39,169 bases of DNA from a virus, in IMG/VR virus record IMGVR_UViG_3300015245_000718, positions 1 through 39,169 of that record; one strand, 5' to 3'. The position numbers and the translations under genes were made by a program. Shown here in pieces: positions 29,545 to 37,117 of this stretch (positions are counted from its first letter, which is position 1; the number at the start of each line of letters is the position of its first letter). The notes beneath the pieces were generated by a model. The model was not told the DNA's origin. It ran no database searches and saw nothing but the letters and a program-made list of their open reading frames with translations.

Positions 29545-30179
29545 CTCGTTTCGCCGCGGCTGCCAACACTACTGCATCAGGTCAAGCGCACGTCCCCTAT
29601 CGCATCTTCGTCGATCTCGATTTCGCCAGCGGCATCCTTTATCTCTGCTCCGGCGATCGTCCCTATACGTTCAACGGGCACACCTACGATGCGCTGGGGA
29701 AGCTCGGAGCTGTCTCCAACATCGAGGAGTCGGCGGACCTGGGACCTGACAAGCTCGAACTCACTCTTTCCGGCGTTGACAACTCGCTCCTGGTGACGAC
29801 GCTCACCGAGAAATATCACGGCCGAAGCGTTTCCCTCTACGTGGGATATGTGGATGCCAACACCACGGACCTGGTTGCTACCCCGCAGCTCCTCTGGGAA
29901 GGCCGCATGGATACAATGGGGATACGTACTGACGAGGGCGGCTCAACTATCGCTCTCACCTGCGAGAATCGCCTGATGCTTTGGAACAAGCCTTCGGGGT
30001 GGAACTACACGCACGAAGACCAGGGACTCCTATCTACAGTGAGCCCGGACGATTTCTTCGACCAGGTCGAGGCGATCCAGAACAAAACGGTCAAGTGGGG
30101 AGGCATGGTCGTCACCACGGGTGGTGGTGGTGGTGGTGGTGGTGGTGGTGGACGACCAGGCACGACCAGGCCCTCATGA
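29541..30179 (+). CDS. Tail hub/baseplate-type protein
   Basis: The 212-residue protein has YRIFVDLDFASGILYLCSGDRP and LELTLSGVDNSLL, characteristic of a tail-tip hub family (DUF2163-like N-terminal region), with WEGRMDTMGI and a beta-rich body. The C-terminus contains ten GGT codons in a row plus GGA (Gly11). It lies between the distal tail and the peptidase-like genes, where lambda L is found. GTG start overlaps the small gene upstream. Confidence 0.7.
   Translation: MTRFAAAANTTASGQAHVPYRIFVDLDFASGILYLCSGDRPYTFNGHTYDALGKLGAVSNIEESADLGPDKLELTLSGVDNSLLVTTLTEKYHGRSVSLYVGYVDANTTDLVATPQLLWEGRMDTMGIRTDEGGSTIALTCENRLMLWNKPSGWNYTHEDQGLLSTVSPDDFFDQVEAIQNKTVKWGGMVVTTGGGGGGGGGGGRPGTTRPS
30120..30149 (+). 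repeat. (GGT)10 trinucleotide repeat
   Basis: Ten perfect GGT units encode a polyglycine run near the end of the hub-type gene. Changes in repeat number would keep the frame, so it can vary linker length but not switch the gene off. Confidence 0.95.
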
Positions 30180-30583
30180 GAGTTGAAGGTTGGCCAGAGA
30201 TTCTGGCGGCGAACATTGAGAGCGTCAGGGAAACGCCGTTTTCCTATGGTTCGCACGACTGCTGCCTATTCGCGGCGGACGCGGTAGCAGCGATCACCGG
30301 CATCGATTACGCGGCCTCAGTGCGTGGCTATACGTCCAAGGAGCAGGCGCTCGCGATCATTGCGAGCTTCGGCTCGATGCGGGATATGGTCACAGCGATC
30401 ACCGGCGTCGAACCTGTGCACCCTTCACGCGCGCACCGCGGCGATTTCGTTCTTGGCCGCGCCGGCGATGAAGAGTGGATCGGAATCTGTATCGGCCGTT
30501 ATTTTCTGGGGCCGGCTGAGGGGAAAATCGGACTCGTATTTGTTCCCATGTCACTTGCCATCGATGCCTGGAGGATCGAGTAG
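30176..30583 (+). CDS. Papain-like/NlpC-type small tail protein (gpK position)
   Basis: The 135-residue protein contains FSYGSHDCCLFAADAVAAITG, resembling the Cys-nucleophile region of phage NlpC/P60 or DUF6950 proteins, followed by YTSKEQALAII and HRGDFVLGRAGDEEWIG. The Cys near residue 29 and His near 92 could be catalytic. In lambda the equivalent position is K, a peptidoglycan hydrolase in the tail tip. ATGA overlap with the preceding gene fixes the start. Confidence 0.7.
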   Translation: MRVEGWPEILAANIESVRETPFSYGSHDCCLFAADAVAAITGIDYAASVRGYTSKEQALAIIASFGSMRDMVTAITGVEPVHPSRAHRGDFVLGRAGDEEWIGICIGRYFLGPAEGKIGLVFVPMSLAIDAWRIE

Positions 30584-33046
30584 ATGGCTGTCCCGGCGAT
30601 TGCAGCCGTCGCGCAGATCGTCGCCGCCGCCGCCACTACGAACGCGATCCTCGCGGCGATCATCGAGATAGGCCTCTCAATCGGCCTTTCAAAGCTCAGC
30701 CAGCGGCTCGCGGGGAAACCCAAATACGACAAGTTTGGTCCACCGCGCGATGTCACAATCCGAGGGACGGTGCAGCCGCGCCAGCTGGTCTACGGGCAGA
30801 CCAAGACGCCGGGCTATATCGCCTTTTACGGTGTCTCCGGTCTACCGGAGGCGAAATATCTCTGGTTTGTGATTGTCTGGGCCGGACACCAGTGTGAAGC
30901 AATTCAGGATCACTGGATTGACGCGCAGCTCGTGCCAGATACCGAGATCAATGGCAGTACTGGCGAAGTCACTACTGCAAACTTCGTCAACGGCACATCC
31001 AAGCTCTTCATCTGGAAACACCTCGGCACGCATTCGCAGGCTGTCGATGCAAATCTCGCTGCAGCCTTCGGCGTGCCCTGGACTACGACGCACAAGGGAT
31101 CAGGTATCGCTTACTCGGTCGTCCGCCTGGAAAAGGACGAGAAGGTCTATCCGAGCGGGGCGCCCAATTCCATTTTCGGGCTCGTAAAGGGCCGGCGACT
31201 TTACGATCCGCGCAAAGACTCAACGAACGGCGGGTCTGGATCGCACCGCTACGCGGATGCCACGACTTGGGAGTGGTCAACCAATGCAGTGCTGGCGCAG
31301 CGCGATTATATCTCTGGCGGCGCGATCGTTTACAGCCTGACGAATCCTGATAAGCGGCTCGCGGTTGGGGAATCGGATGTTCGCATCGACGATGCATTCG
31401 TCATCGCAGGAGCGAATATCTGCGATGAGACGCCGAGCATACCGCCGGCGTCACCCGCGACGACGCAGCGACGTTATACGTGCGACGTCCAGCTTTCCTG
31501 TGGAGACACACACCAGGAAAACATTGCGATCCTTCTGTCCGCTACGAACGGCCACCTTTCCTATGTTGGGGGTAAATATCGCCTTTACGTTGGCGCCTAC
31601 GATAGCCCGGCCATCGCACTCAACGAGGATGATATTCAAGGCAATGTTGAGATCCTCACCCATCCGCAAGGCGAGGATGTTTACAACCTGGTCAGCGGGA
31701 CCTTCTTCGATGAAGCGCGCATGTGGGAGGAGTCCTCTTTTCCGGCTCGCACCAATTCGAGCTACGAGACGGACGATGGAGGACAGAAGCCGCGCCCCAT
31801 CCAGTTGCCAGCGACGCGCACCAGCTATCGCTGCCAAAGGATCGCCGAGCAGATCCTCAAGCAGAGTCGCAATAAGATCCTTGTCGAATTCACGCATCTC
31901 TCGCCTAAAGCGATGCAGATCGCGGTCTGGGAGACATTCTCAGTCTCCATCTCGGAATACGGCTGGGTAAATAAAGTCCTTCGGTGTCTGAGGTTCCGCT
32001 TTCTGGCCGACGGGTTTGTGGCGATTACGGCTGGGGAGGAGAGCTCGGCAGCCTATGCTGACCCAGCGGTCGCCGACTACGCGGCACCCGGCGCAGCAGT
32101 CTCGCCACCGCCGGAAATAGAATCACCTTCAGCGCCCATCAACTTCACCTCCCAGGGCGTGAGGAACGGTATTCAATTCGCCTGGCAACTGCCGACGGTC
32201 GGCCGGCTCAATTCGACGGTCGAGCTCTGGGAATACACCTCGGTTAGTCCCTTCTCGAGCGCGACCAAGATCTGGGAAGGCTTCGCATCCGGCAAGTTCA
32301 TCAGCAAGACTGACACGACACAGCGTTATTACTGGATCCGACTGCGAGCGGATGGGCAGCGTGTCAGCGCCACGGTGCCGAACGGAGACGGTCTGCCGGG
32401 TAAGGCCTCGGTAGTTGACACCGCGCTCACGGCCAGCGTTTTGCCAGGTAGCGCGACGGGTAGCGACGACGATCTCGATGGGCACGCGACCACGAATTCG
32501 GTGACGGTGACGCCGGCCGGCGGCATACCGCCGTATACCTATGCTTGGACGTTCGCCGCAGGCGGCACCAATATAGGCGCTAATTCGCCGACCTCAGCCA
32601 CGACGACATGGCATGACATCACGGCAAATTTGACGGCGGGCGAAGTGCGCACCGGCACGGCGCGATGTACGGTGACCGACAATGCGTCGGCAACCTATAC
32701 CGTGGATGTTGCCGTACAGATCTCGCGGCCGAGTGCGAGCATTACTTCCAGCGTCACGCCGAGCTCGGTCTCTGGCTTCAAGCTCAGCAATAGTCCGGCG
32801 ACTGTCACCTCTTCCACCGCAACCTGCGCAGGGGCACCCGGCGGTGGCACGTTCTCATGGCGTCGAGTATCCGGAGATTCATCGATCACGGCGAATAATC
32901 CAACGAGCGCGGCCACCAAGTTCAGCGCGACGGTGGCGCCCTATTCGACGGTGGTTACGAATTTCGTTTGTGACTACACGCAGGGCGGCAATACGGCCAC
33001 AAGCAACGAAGTGCAAGTGACCCTGATCTGCGAGGGAACCTCCTAA
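30584..33046 (+). CDS. Central tail tip/host specificity protein (gpJ-like)
   Basis: The 820-residue protein is the largest of the tail tip. It starts with a hydrophobic helix (about 3-38), then the phage tail-tip core (RGTVQPRQLVYGQTKTPGYI, YLWFVIVWAGHQCEAI). Residues about 510-600 look like a fibronectin-type domain (SAPINFTSQGVRNGIQFAW). The last 200 residues contain two PKD/Ig-like repeats (GGIPPYTYAWTF; GGTFSWRRVSG). It probably forms the tip that binds the receptor. It overlaps the stop of the opposite-strand lipoprotein gene by 4 bp. Confidence 0.82.
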   Translation: MAVPAIAAVAQIVAAAATTNAILAAIIEIGLSIGLSKLSQRLAGKPKYDKFGPPRDVTIRGTVQPRQLVYGQTKTPGYIAFYGVSGLPEAKYLWFVIVWAGHQCEAIQDHWIDAQLVPDTEINGSTGEVTTANFVNGTSKLFIWKHLGTHSQAVDANLAAAFGVPWTTTHKGSGIAYSVVRLEKDEKVYPSGAPNSIFGLVKGRRLYDPRKDSTNGGSGSHRYADATTWEWSTNAVLAQRDYISGGAIVYSLTNPDKRLAVGESDVRIDDAFVIAGANICDETPSIPPASPATTQRRYTCDVQLSCGDTHQENIAILLSATNGHLSYVGGKYRLYVGAYDSPAIALNEDDIQGNVEILTHPQGEDVYNLVSGTFFDEARMWEESSFPARTNSSYETDDGGQKPRPIQLPATRTSYRCQRIAEQILKQSRNKILVEFTHLSPKAMQIAVWETFSVSISEYGWVNKVLRCLRFRFLADGFVAITAGEESSAAYADPAVADYAAPGAAVSPPPEIESPSAPINFTSQGVRNGIQFAWQLPTVGRLNSTVELWEYTSVSPFSSATKIWEGFASGKFISKTDTTQRYYWIRLRADGQRVSATVPNGDGLPGKASVVDTALTASVLPGSATGSDDDLDGHATTNSVTVTPAGGIPPYTYAWTFAAGGTNIGANSPTSATTTWHDITANLTAGEVRTGTARCTVTDNASATYTVDVAVQISRPSASITSSVTPSSVSGFKLSNSPATVTSSTATCAGAPGGGTFSWRRVSGDSSITANNPTSAATKFSATVAPYSTVVTNFVCDYTQGGNTATSNEVQVTLICEGTS

Positions 33047-33450
33047 TACTGGATCTTCGTCACTTTGGATTCGGCGACCAGGATCTGCACCTGTGCGCGG
33101 GTAGACTGACGCGAGAAGTAGGTATAGAGCTTGCCAGAGGGTGCGTCGTGAACGCTGCCGAAATCATCCGGCAGTCCGTAGGCACAAAGCAGCATCTCTT
33201 CGGTGTCACCGACTGAGATCGCCTGGTGAGTGACGTGATACCACTGCCTCTCAGTCCAGTTCACCCGTGATCTGATTTCCTTCTCGATCGCGGCATCCTT
33301 CGCGTCGGATGCTCGCCATTGTGCGCAGAGCTCGGTCACCGGTCGCTCCTGGAGTGATGGACTGCTCGCGGGCACGAGCTCGGCGTGGTGCATCGTGCAC
33401 GCCAGCGAGGCGATGAGCATTGTCGCGACTATAGAGAAGAGACGCGTCAT
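33043..33450 (-). CDS. Moron lipoprotein, possibly BamE/OmlA-like
   Basis: The 135-residue protein has a lipoprotein signal (lipobox SLAC, Cys18). The C-terminal part (ISVGDTEEMLLCAYGLPDD ... LYTYFSRQ ... VTKIQY) resembles the SmpA/OmlA small outer-membrane fold. It starts with ATGA overlap after the upstream membrane gene. It runs against the late genes, so it is likely expressed in the lysogen as a conversion gene. The BamE relation is from pattern only. Confidence 0.7.
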   Translation of the reverse strand: MTRLFSIVATMLIASLACTMHHAELVPASSPSLQERPVTELCAQWRASDAKDAAIEKEIRSRVNWTERQWYHVTHQAISVGDTEEMLLCAYGLPDDFGSVHDAPSGKLYTYFSRQSTRAQVQILVAESKVTKIQY

Positions 33451-33653
33451 GTTTGATCTGCCTTCTTCTCGGCATCGGCCGGCTTGAGTTTGTTCAGGGC
33501 ATTGATGATGGAGCCACCCGATAGACAGACCGCGCCGAGCGTGCCGAGCACAGCTGACAGGATCAGCCCAATCATATTGGTGAGCGAAGTGAGTCCGACC
33601 ACTAAGGAGAAAAGCCAAGCAAGGATGCCGATCAGCCAGAGAAATTCGGCCAT
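33447..33653 (-). CDS. Small two-span membrane protein paired with the lipoprotein
   Basis: The 68-residue protein has hydrophobic segments at about 3-28 and 30-50 (LTNMIGLILSAVLGTLGAVCL), then a charged tail ending in KADQT. It is the first gene of a two-gene reverse operon coupled to the lipoprotein gene (ATGA). The pair might alter the envelope, for example to exclude other phages. A holin role is less likely given strand and position, but cannot be excluded. Confidence 0.65.
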   Translation of the reverse strand: MAEFLWLIGILAWLFSLVVGLTSLTNMIGLILSAVLGTLGAVCLSGGSIINALNKLKPADAEKKADQT

Positions 33654-33769
33654 ATTCGTTACGTGCTCCGTTCCCTGAAACCGCTACACATTACCTCGGA
33701 TCACTGGAGATTTCATGCTTCGCTACATAATGGCGATGAGCAATTTGCTGCTCTCCTACAGGTTCTGAC

Positions 33770-34027
33770 ATGACCGACCCAGAACTGAGCGGGGTCTTGT
33801 CGCAGGTCATCGTCTCCGCTCTCGTCGGGTTCCTGGCTGGAGGCCTCGGTGTGTGGGTCACGGTACAGGTCATGAAGCACCAGATCACCTGGCTCAAGGA
33901 GGAGATCAACAAGCTCGCCAAGCAACAAAGCGATGAGTGGCTCTACGTGCACAGCCGCATCGACGGGCTGGATGGTCGGATCGCCGAGCATCTTTCACAT
34001 CACGCACATGCGAGGTTTCGCGAGTGA
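33770..34027 (+). CDS. Membrane protein with coiled coil, first lysis gene
   Basis: The 85-residue protein has one transmembrane segment (about 10-34) and a charged coiled coil (WLKEEINKLAKQQSDEW ... HSRIDGLDGRIAEHL). Similar proteins occur just before endolysin genes as accessory holins. It overlaps the lysozyme gene as GTGA. Its exact part in lysis timing is not known. Confidence 0.7.
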   Translation: MTDPELSGVLSQVIVSALVGFLAGGLGVWVTVQVMKHQITWLKEEINKLAKQQSDEWLYVHSRIDGLDGRIAEHLSHHAHARFRE

Positions 34028-34443
34028 ACGTCAGGCAGCTCATCGAGATGCACGAAGGCCGCGTGGCCCACGCCTACGAAGATAGTTTGGGCCTACTAAC
34101 AATCGGAGTCGGGCACCTGATCGACGAGCGTCGCGGCGGAAAGTTGCCGGATGCGATTATCGATGCGCTGCTCGACTTGGACATCCAGGAGCACGCCGCC
34201 GAACTGTTTGCATCGCTCCCGTGGGCGCGCGATCTTGATCCAGTGAGGCAGGCGGTACTCGTTGATATGCATTTTAACCTGGGTCGCGGCCTGCTCGGCT
34301 TCAAGGAAACGCTGCGCCACTTCCAAGCCCATGAGTGGGAGGCTGCGGCAGAAGCGATGATGGAAAGCACCTGGGCGAAACAGGTCGGCGCTCGAGCGAC
34401 GCAACTGCGGGACATGGTACGCACAGGGGAATGGCCTAAATGA
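34024..34443 (+). CDS. Phage lysozyme (GH24 muramidase, T4 type)
   Basis: From the GTG at 34024 the 139-residue protein shows the catalytic triad Glu11, Asp20 and Thr26 in exactly the T4 lysozyme numbering (MHEGRV, YEDSLG, LTIGVGH). It hydrolyses peptidoglycan. No signal peptide or SAR anchor is seen, so it needs a holin for access. Flanked by small membrane protein genes on both sides, all joined by overlaps. Confidence 0.93.
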   Translation: MNVRQLIEMHEGRVAHAYEDSLGLLTIGVGHLIDERRGGKLPDAIIDALLDLDIQEHAAELFASLPWARDLDPVRQAVLVDMHFNLGRGLLGFKETLRHFQAHEWEAAAEAMMESTWAKQVGARATQLRDMVRTGEWPK

Positions 34444-34703
34444 AAACACTCGTCGGCCACCAATCACTCACCGCCGCGATTCAAATTGCCCTGTCAGTCG
34501 TCTTCATCGGCGGCTACTTCGGCGTGCTGCTCCTTTTCATGTACGGCGTGGTGCGCGTGCCAGTCGAGTACAAGGAAGCGTTTATAGCGCTCCTCGGGGT
34601 CATCACGGCGAGCGTGGTAGGTATCTGCAATTTCTGGTTCGCCCGCCAGCGCCCGAACGATCCTCTGCCATTGAGGCCGCCTGAGCCGCCGAGCACGACA
34701 TGA
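34440..34703 (+). CDS. Holin (class II-like)
   Basis: The 87-residue protein has two transmembrane segments (about 12-36 and 46-66) separated by a short loop and a proline-rich charged tail (PLRPPEPPSTT). This fits a holin that opens the inner membrane for the lysozyme. ATGA overlaps join it to the lysozyme and Rz genes. Confidence 0.75.
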   Translation: MKTLVGHQSLTAAIQIALSVVFIGGYFGVLLLFMYGVVRVPVEYKEAFIALLGVITASVVGICNFWFARQRPNDPLPLRPPEPPSTT

Positions 34704-35194
34704 GCCTAAAGCTATGGCTGTATGTCGGTGCCGCTGGACTTGCGCTCCTGCTCATCACTGGCAGCTACGTCAAAGGAAGAAGCGACGGCGCCGACAAGGT
34801 TCGCGCTGAAGTCGCCCTACAGGTGCAGAAGGCGAATGAACATACCCTGCAAATCGAGACACAAGCCCGCGCCGCGAGCGCTGAGGTTGACCGTGACTAT
34901 CAAGCGAAACTGGCTGAACTCGATGCTCGCTACCGCGATGCTGTTGGCCGCATTGGGCCTGTGCGCGTGCGCCAGTGTCCCCGTGGTGGCGAAGTGCCCG
35001 CAGTTGCCGGAGCCGCCAGCGGCGATCATGGTGCCGCCGGTCGAAACGAACTTCCTCGAGCGGCTGGAGACGGTCCTGACGTCGGGCCGGGGCTCGTCGA
35101 GCTCGTCCGCGACGCCGACATCCAGACCGTAAGGCTGATCGCCTGCCAGGACTACGTCGTCAAGGTCCAGAGAGCGTTTGCCGCCAATCGCTGA
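34700..35194 (+). CDS. i-spanin Rz-like protein
   Basis: The 164-residue protein has an N-terminal membrane anchor (about 4-20), then a long coiled-coil periplasmic part (KVRAEVALQVQKANEHTLQIE ... AKLAELDARYRDAVGRI) and a Gly/Ala-rich segment that coincides with the embedded lipoprotein gene. It ends with LVRDADIQTVRLIACQDY. It spans the periplasm and, with the o-spanin, disrupts the outer membrane in the last step of lysis. Confidence 0.8.
   Translation: MSLKLWLYVGAAGLALLLITGSYVKGRSDGADKVRAEVALQVQKANEHTLQIETQARAASAEVDRDYQAKLAELDARYRDAVGRIGPVRVRQCPRGGEVPAVAGAASGDHGAAGRNELPRAAGDGPDVGPGLVELVRDADIQTVRLIACQDYVVKVQRAFAANR
34893..35132 (+). CDS. o-spanin Rz1-like lipoprotein embedded in Rz
   Basis: In the +2 frame within Rz lies a 79-residue lipoprotein. 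It has signal MTIKRNWLNSMLATAMLLAA, lipobox LCAC (Cys26), then proline-rich CPQLPEPPAA and PPVETNFLERLETVL. The GTG start has GAGG about 7 nt upstream, better than the ATG at 34923, which lacks the positive n-region. Fully nested Rz/Rz1 pairs are known in many phages. Confidence 0.8.
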   Translation: MTIKRNWLNSMLATAMLLAALGLCACASVPVVAKCPQLPEPPAAIMVPPVETNFLERLETVLTSGRGSSSSSATPTSRP

Positions 35195-35385
35195 TAAGCG
35201 CGCCTCGCAATCCGTTCGCGCGCCGTTGCCTCGCGGGCAATGTGGCCCTTGATGCGCTCATCTTCAAACCGGGCACGAAGCCACTCCATAGCTCGCTCGC
35301 GCCCTTCTGGGTCAAGGCACTTCAATTCATCGTATGCGCCACGAATGGCGAGAATCTCGATTTCATCGGTTGAAATGTCGCTCAC
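35152..35385 (-). CDS. Hypothetical helical protein, end of right-end operon
   Basis: The 77-residue protein begins MSDISTDEIEILAIRGAYDEL and is acidic then basic and helical (RERAMEWLRARFEDERIKGHI). Its start overlaps the preceding gene's stop as ATGA. It converges with Rz, overlapping by 43 bp, and is the last gene of the nine-gene minus operon. No family recognised. Confidence 0.6.
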   Translation of the reverse strand: MSDISTDEIEILAIRGAYDELKCLDPEGRERAMEWLRARFEDERIKGHIAREATARERIARRAYQRLAANALWTLTT

Positions 35386-35615
35386 TGTCCACTCCCTGAC
35401 ACGGTTACAGAATCACGTAACGTCTCAAGCACCACAGACCAGACGCAATTCATGCAGCACACGGCGTCCTGCCCGCCAACCGATCCGCTGTGCAGATCAT
35501 CGCAGCCGCATGCGGGACAGACTTCCGGCACCTTGGCGAGCAACGCATTGCGGTCGGCTTCATCTTTCTCATCATCGTCGCGGATGTCTTCCGGCCCCAT
35601 CGGCAAATCACTCAT
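35382..35615 (-). CDS. Zinc-ribbon-type protein
   Basis: The 77-residue protein has CPACGCDDLHSGSV then VCCMNCVW, two CxxC knuckles about 18 residues apart that can bind one zinc. An acidic N-terminus (DDDEKDEADRN) precedes them. Such small zinc-ribbon proteins can bind nucleic acid or RNA polymerase. Part of the right-end operon. Confidence 0.65.
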   Translation of the reverse strand: MSDLPMGPEDIRDDDEKDEADRNALLAKVPEVCPACGCDDLHSGSVGGQDAVCCMNCVWSVVLETLRDSVTVSGSGQ

Positions 35616-35635
35616 TGGCAGTCACTCCTGCGGTT

Positions 35636-35830
35636 TCAGCGTTTCAACGGCAGCAGCGCCAGCTCATTCATCTGCCGCATCCATTCAAGTACATCGTCAT
35701 CCTTGAGGAGCGCGGTTAACGCTACCTCGTCGAATGCGTGACCGGCCGGAGAATGCGATTCCAGCATATGCACGATGATCGAGCCGAGCTTCGATAGAAG
35801 TGCCGGCGATGGTTTCAATGGTTTGCTCAT
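35636..35830 (-). CDS. Hypothetical acidic helical protein
   Basis: The 64-residue protein starts MSKPLKPSPALLSKLGSIIV and continues as an amphipathic helix series (DEVALTALLKDDDVLEWMRQMN). ATG at 35830 overlaps the upstream stop (ATGA). Not recognised. Confidence 0.6.
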   Translation of the reverse strand: MSKPLKPSPALLSKLGSIIVHMLESHSPAGHAFDEVALTALLKDDDVLEWMRQMNELALLPLKR

Positions 35831-36036
35831 GTTTGCCCCTCGTCTGCGCTGTCATGCATGGTTACGGCCCTGAGGTTGCAGTCCTTTACGAACCGCATGC
35901 GTTTCTGTCCGTCGAGGCGAATGGCATGGCGGCCTGACGCTGAGACCTTCACATACGTTGCTGGCCAGTCCGTGTCGTAGTAGCTGGATTCGCCTCGCTT
36001 GGTGAAAATCACGCGCATTCCTGGCTCGTATCTCAT
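35827..36036 (-). CDS. Hypothetical small beta protein
   Basis: The 69-residue protein begins MRYEPGMRVIFTKRGESSYYD and is SH3/KOW-like in pattern: short strands (YVKVSASGRHAIRLD, QKRMRFVKDCNL). It may bind nucleic acid or protein, but no family is identified. Coupled to the next gene by ATGA. Confidence 0.6.
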   Translation of the reverse strand: MRYEPGMRVIFTKRGESSYYDTDWPATYVKVSASGRHAIRLDGQKRMRFVKDCNLRAVTMHDSADEGQT

Positions 36037-36048
36037 CGCACGATTACT

Positions 36049-36519
36049 TTACCCGTAGTCGATCAGTTGCGTTCTGGCCGCGACGTACAGCGGATGGCGC
36101 GGGGCGCCGTTCTTCGTTCTGCCTAGGCACTTGATGGGGCGATCATCGAGGTTGCCCATGACGCTATCCGCGTGAAGCTCGCTCACCATTCGGTTAGCAC
36201 CCCAAGCCGCCACTACCAGATCGGATTCAATCGCCATCTGCCGCAAGTGCAGCGTATTGCCAATACCCCAAGGCTCAGGGTGGCGCTGTAGGTCATTCGG
36301 ATCGGTGGCGCGCAATGCGAACAGGTTGCCTACGAGGATCGCTCCATAACCCCAATCTCGCGCGAACAATATGCAACGCCTGATCGTCGGGTCGTCCTGC
36401 TCGGAATCGGCCGTACTTGGATTCAGCATGACCCACAGCACGCACTGTTCCGCTGACCAGCGCCGACCAAGGCGGAAGCGGTACGCGCCGCATGGCGAGA
36501 TGAGTGCGGTTTTATCCAC
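36049..36519 (-). CDS. DUF1643 family protein
   Basis: The 156-residue protein matches DUF1643: WVMLNPSTADSEQDDPTIRRC, DWGYGAILVGNLFALRATDP, and VVAAWGANRM. The family is scattered in bacteria, plasmids and phages; no reaction is established. A conserved Asn-Pro-Ser-Thr-Ala and several Asp/Arg suggest a nucleotide-related fold. It uses a GTG start and overlaps the upstream gene by 8 bp. Confidence 0.85.
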   Translation of the reverse strand: MDKTALISPCGAYRFRLGRRWSAEQCVLWVMLNPSTADSEQDDPTIRRCILFARDWGYGAILVGNLFALRATDPNDLQRHPEPWGIGNTLHLRQMAIESDLVVAAWGANRMVSELHADSVMGNLDDRPIKCLGRTKNGAPRHPLYVAARTQLIDYG

Positions 36520-36724
36520 GCGGCTCGGTTGCGCTGACAGGTCGTATGACGTCCGACCACGGTTTCAAACTCTCCTCGGTCTCGCCTTCAGGCCAGAAAA
36601 AGCACTGGGTGCGTAGCGGGCACAGCAGCGCCATTACCCCGGTCTGCACCGGAGCCCCGCACTTATCGCAGGTCGGGCACGTCGGCGTGTGCCGGTCGCC
36701 GCACCAGCAGAGGTCATGTTCCAT
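36512..36724 (-). CDS. Cysteine-rich (zinc-binding) small protein
   Basis: The 70-residue protein has CWCGDRHTPTCPTCDKCGAPV, with six cysteines in about 15 positions, and a further two at about 35 and 41. It can bind one or two metals. The ATG at 36724 was preferred because longer readings overlap the upstream gene completely. No family recognised. Confidence 0.6.
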   Translation of the reverse strand: MEHDLCWCGDRHTPTCPTCDKCGAPVQTGVMALLCPLRTQCFFWPEGETEESLKPWSDVIRPVSATEPRG

Positions 36725-36896
36725 TGTGAAGTGCTCTCGCTTGCCAGCCGAGCCATAGATAGTCCAAGTGTTGGAGTTCGTAGCCGTGCTGGTTGCGAGA
36801 TTCTTTGATCTCGGCGCGGTCCATGCCCCAATCATCGTGAAGCATGCGCTCGAATCGCTGCCGCTCAGATGGTCTGCGCTTTTTCTTGGGTTTCAT
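36714..36896 (-). CDS. Hypothetical basic protein
   Basis: The 60-residue protein starts MKPKKKRRPSERQRFERML and has a basic N-terminus followed by DWGMDRAEIKESRNQHGY and a Trp-rich end. Start overlaps the upstream stop as ATGA. Its basic head suggests nucleic-acid binding; otherwise unknown. Confidence 0.55.
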   Translation of the reverse strand: MKPKKKRRPSERQRFERMLHDDWGMDRAEIKESRNQHGYELQHLDYLWLGWQARALHNGT

Positions 36897-37102
36897 TTCT
36901 GCCCCGCTGACGCACTAACAGTTGAACTGGTAGTTGAGCTAATCACGGCTGTGCGCGGCTCACGGAATGGATGCCGCCACCAATGCCACAAGCGGCGAAG
37001 CTGCCACCAAGGCGGGCGCTCAAGTCGCAAGTCTATATGCAGCACGTCTCCAACCTTGAATGAATGGCTGGTACTTGTAGTGATCTCGCATGGTTCGGTC
37101 AT
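36893..37102 (-). CDS. Hypothetical protein
   Basis: The 69-residue protein begins MTEPCEITTSTSHSFKVGDVL and has a beta start, a basic Trp-rich middle (WWQLRRLWHWWRHPFREPR) and a Ser/Thr-rich end. It is coupled by ATGA to the next gene. Real because of these joints, but no family is recognised. Confidence 0.55.
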   Translation of the reverse strand: MTEPCEITTSTSHSFKVGDVLHIDLRLERPPWWQLRRLWHWWRHPFREPRTAVISSTTSSTVSASAGQK

Positions 37103-37117
37103 GTAACAGCCGTGTCT

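Noticed and set aside
29981-30583. 200-codon frame with a run of tryptophans
   Set aside because: The tryptophan run is the GGT repeat read in another phase. Only the part from 30176 is accepted as a gene.
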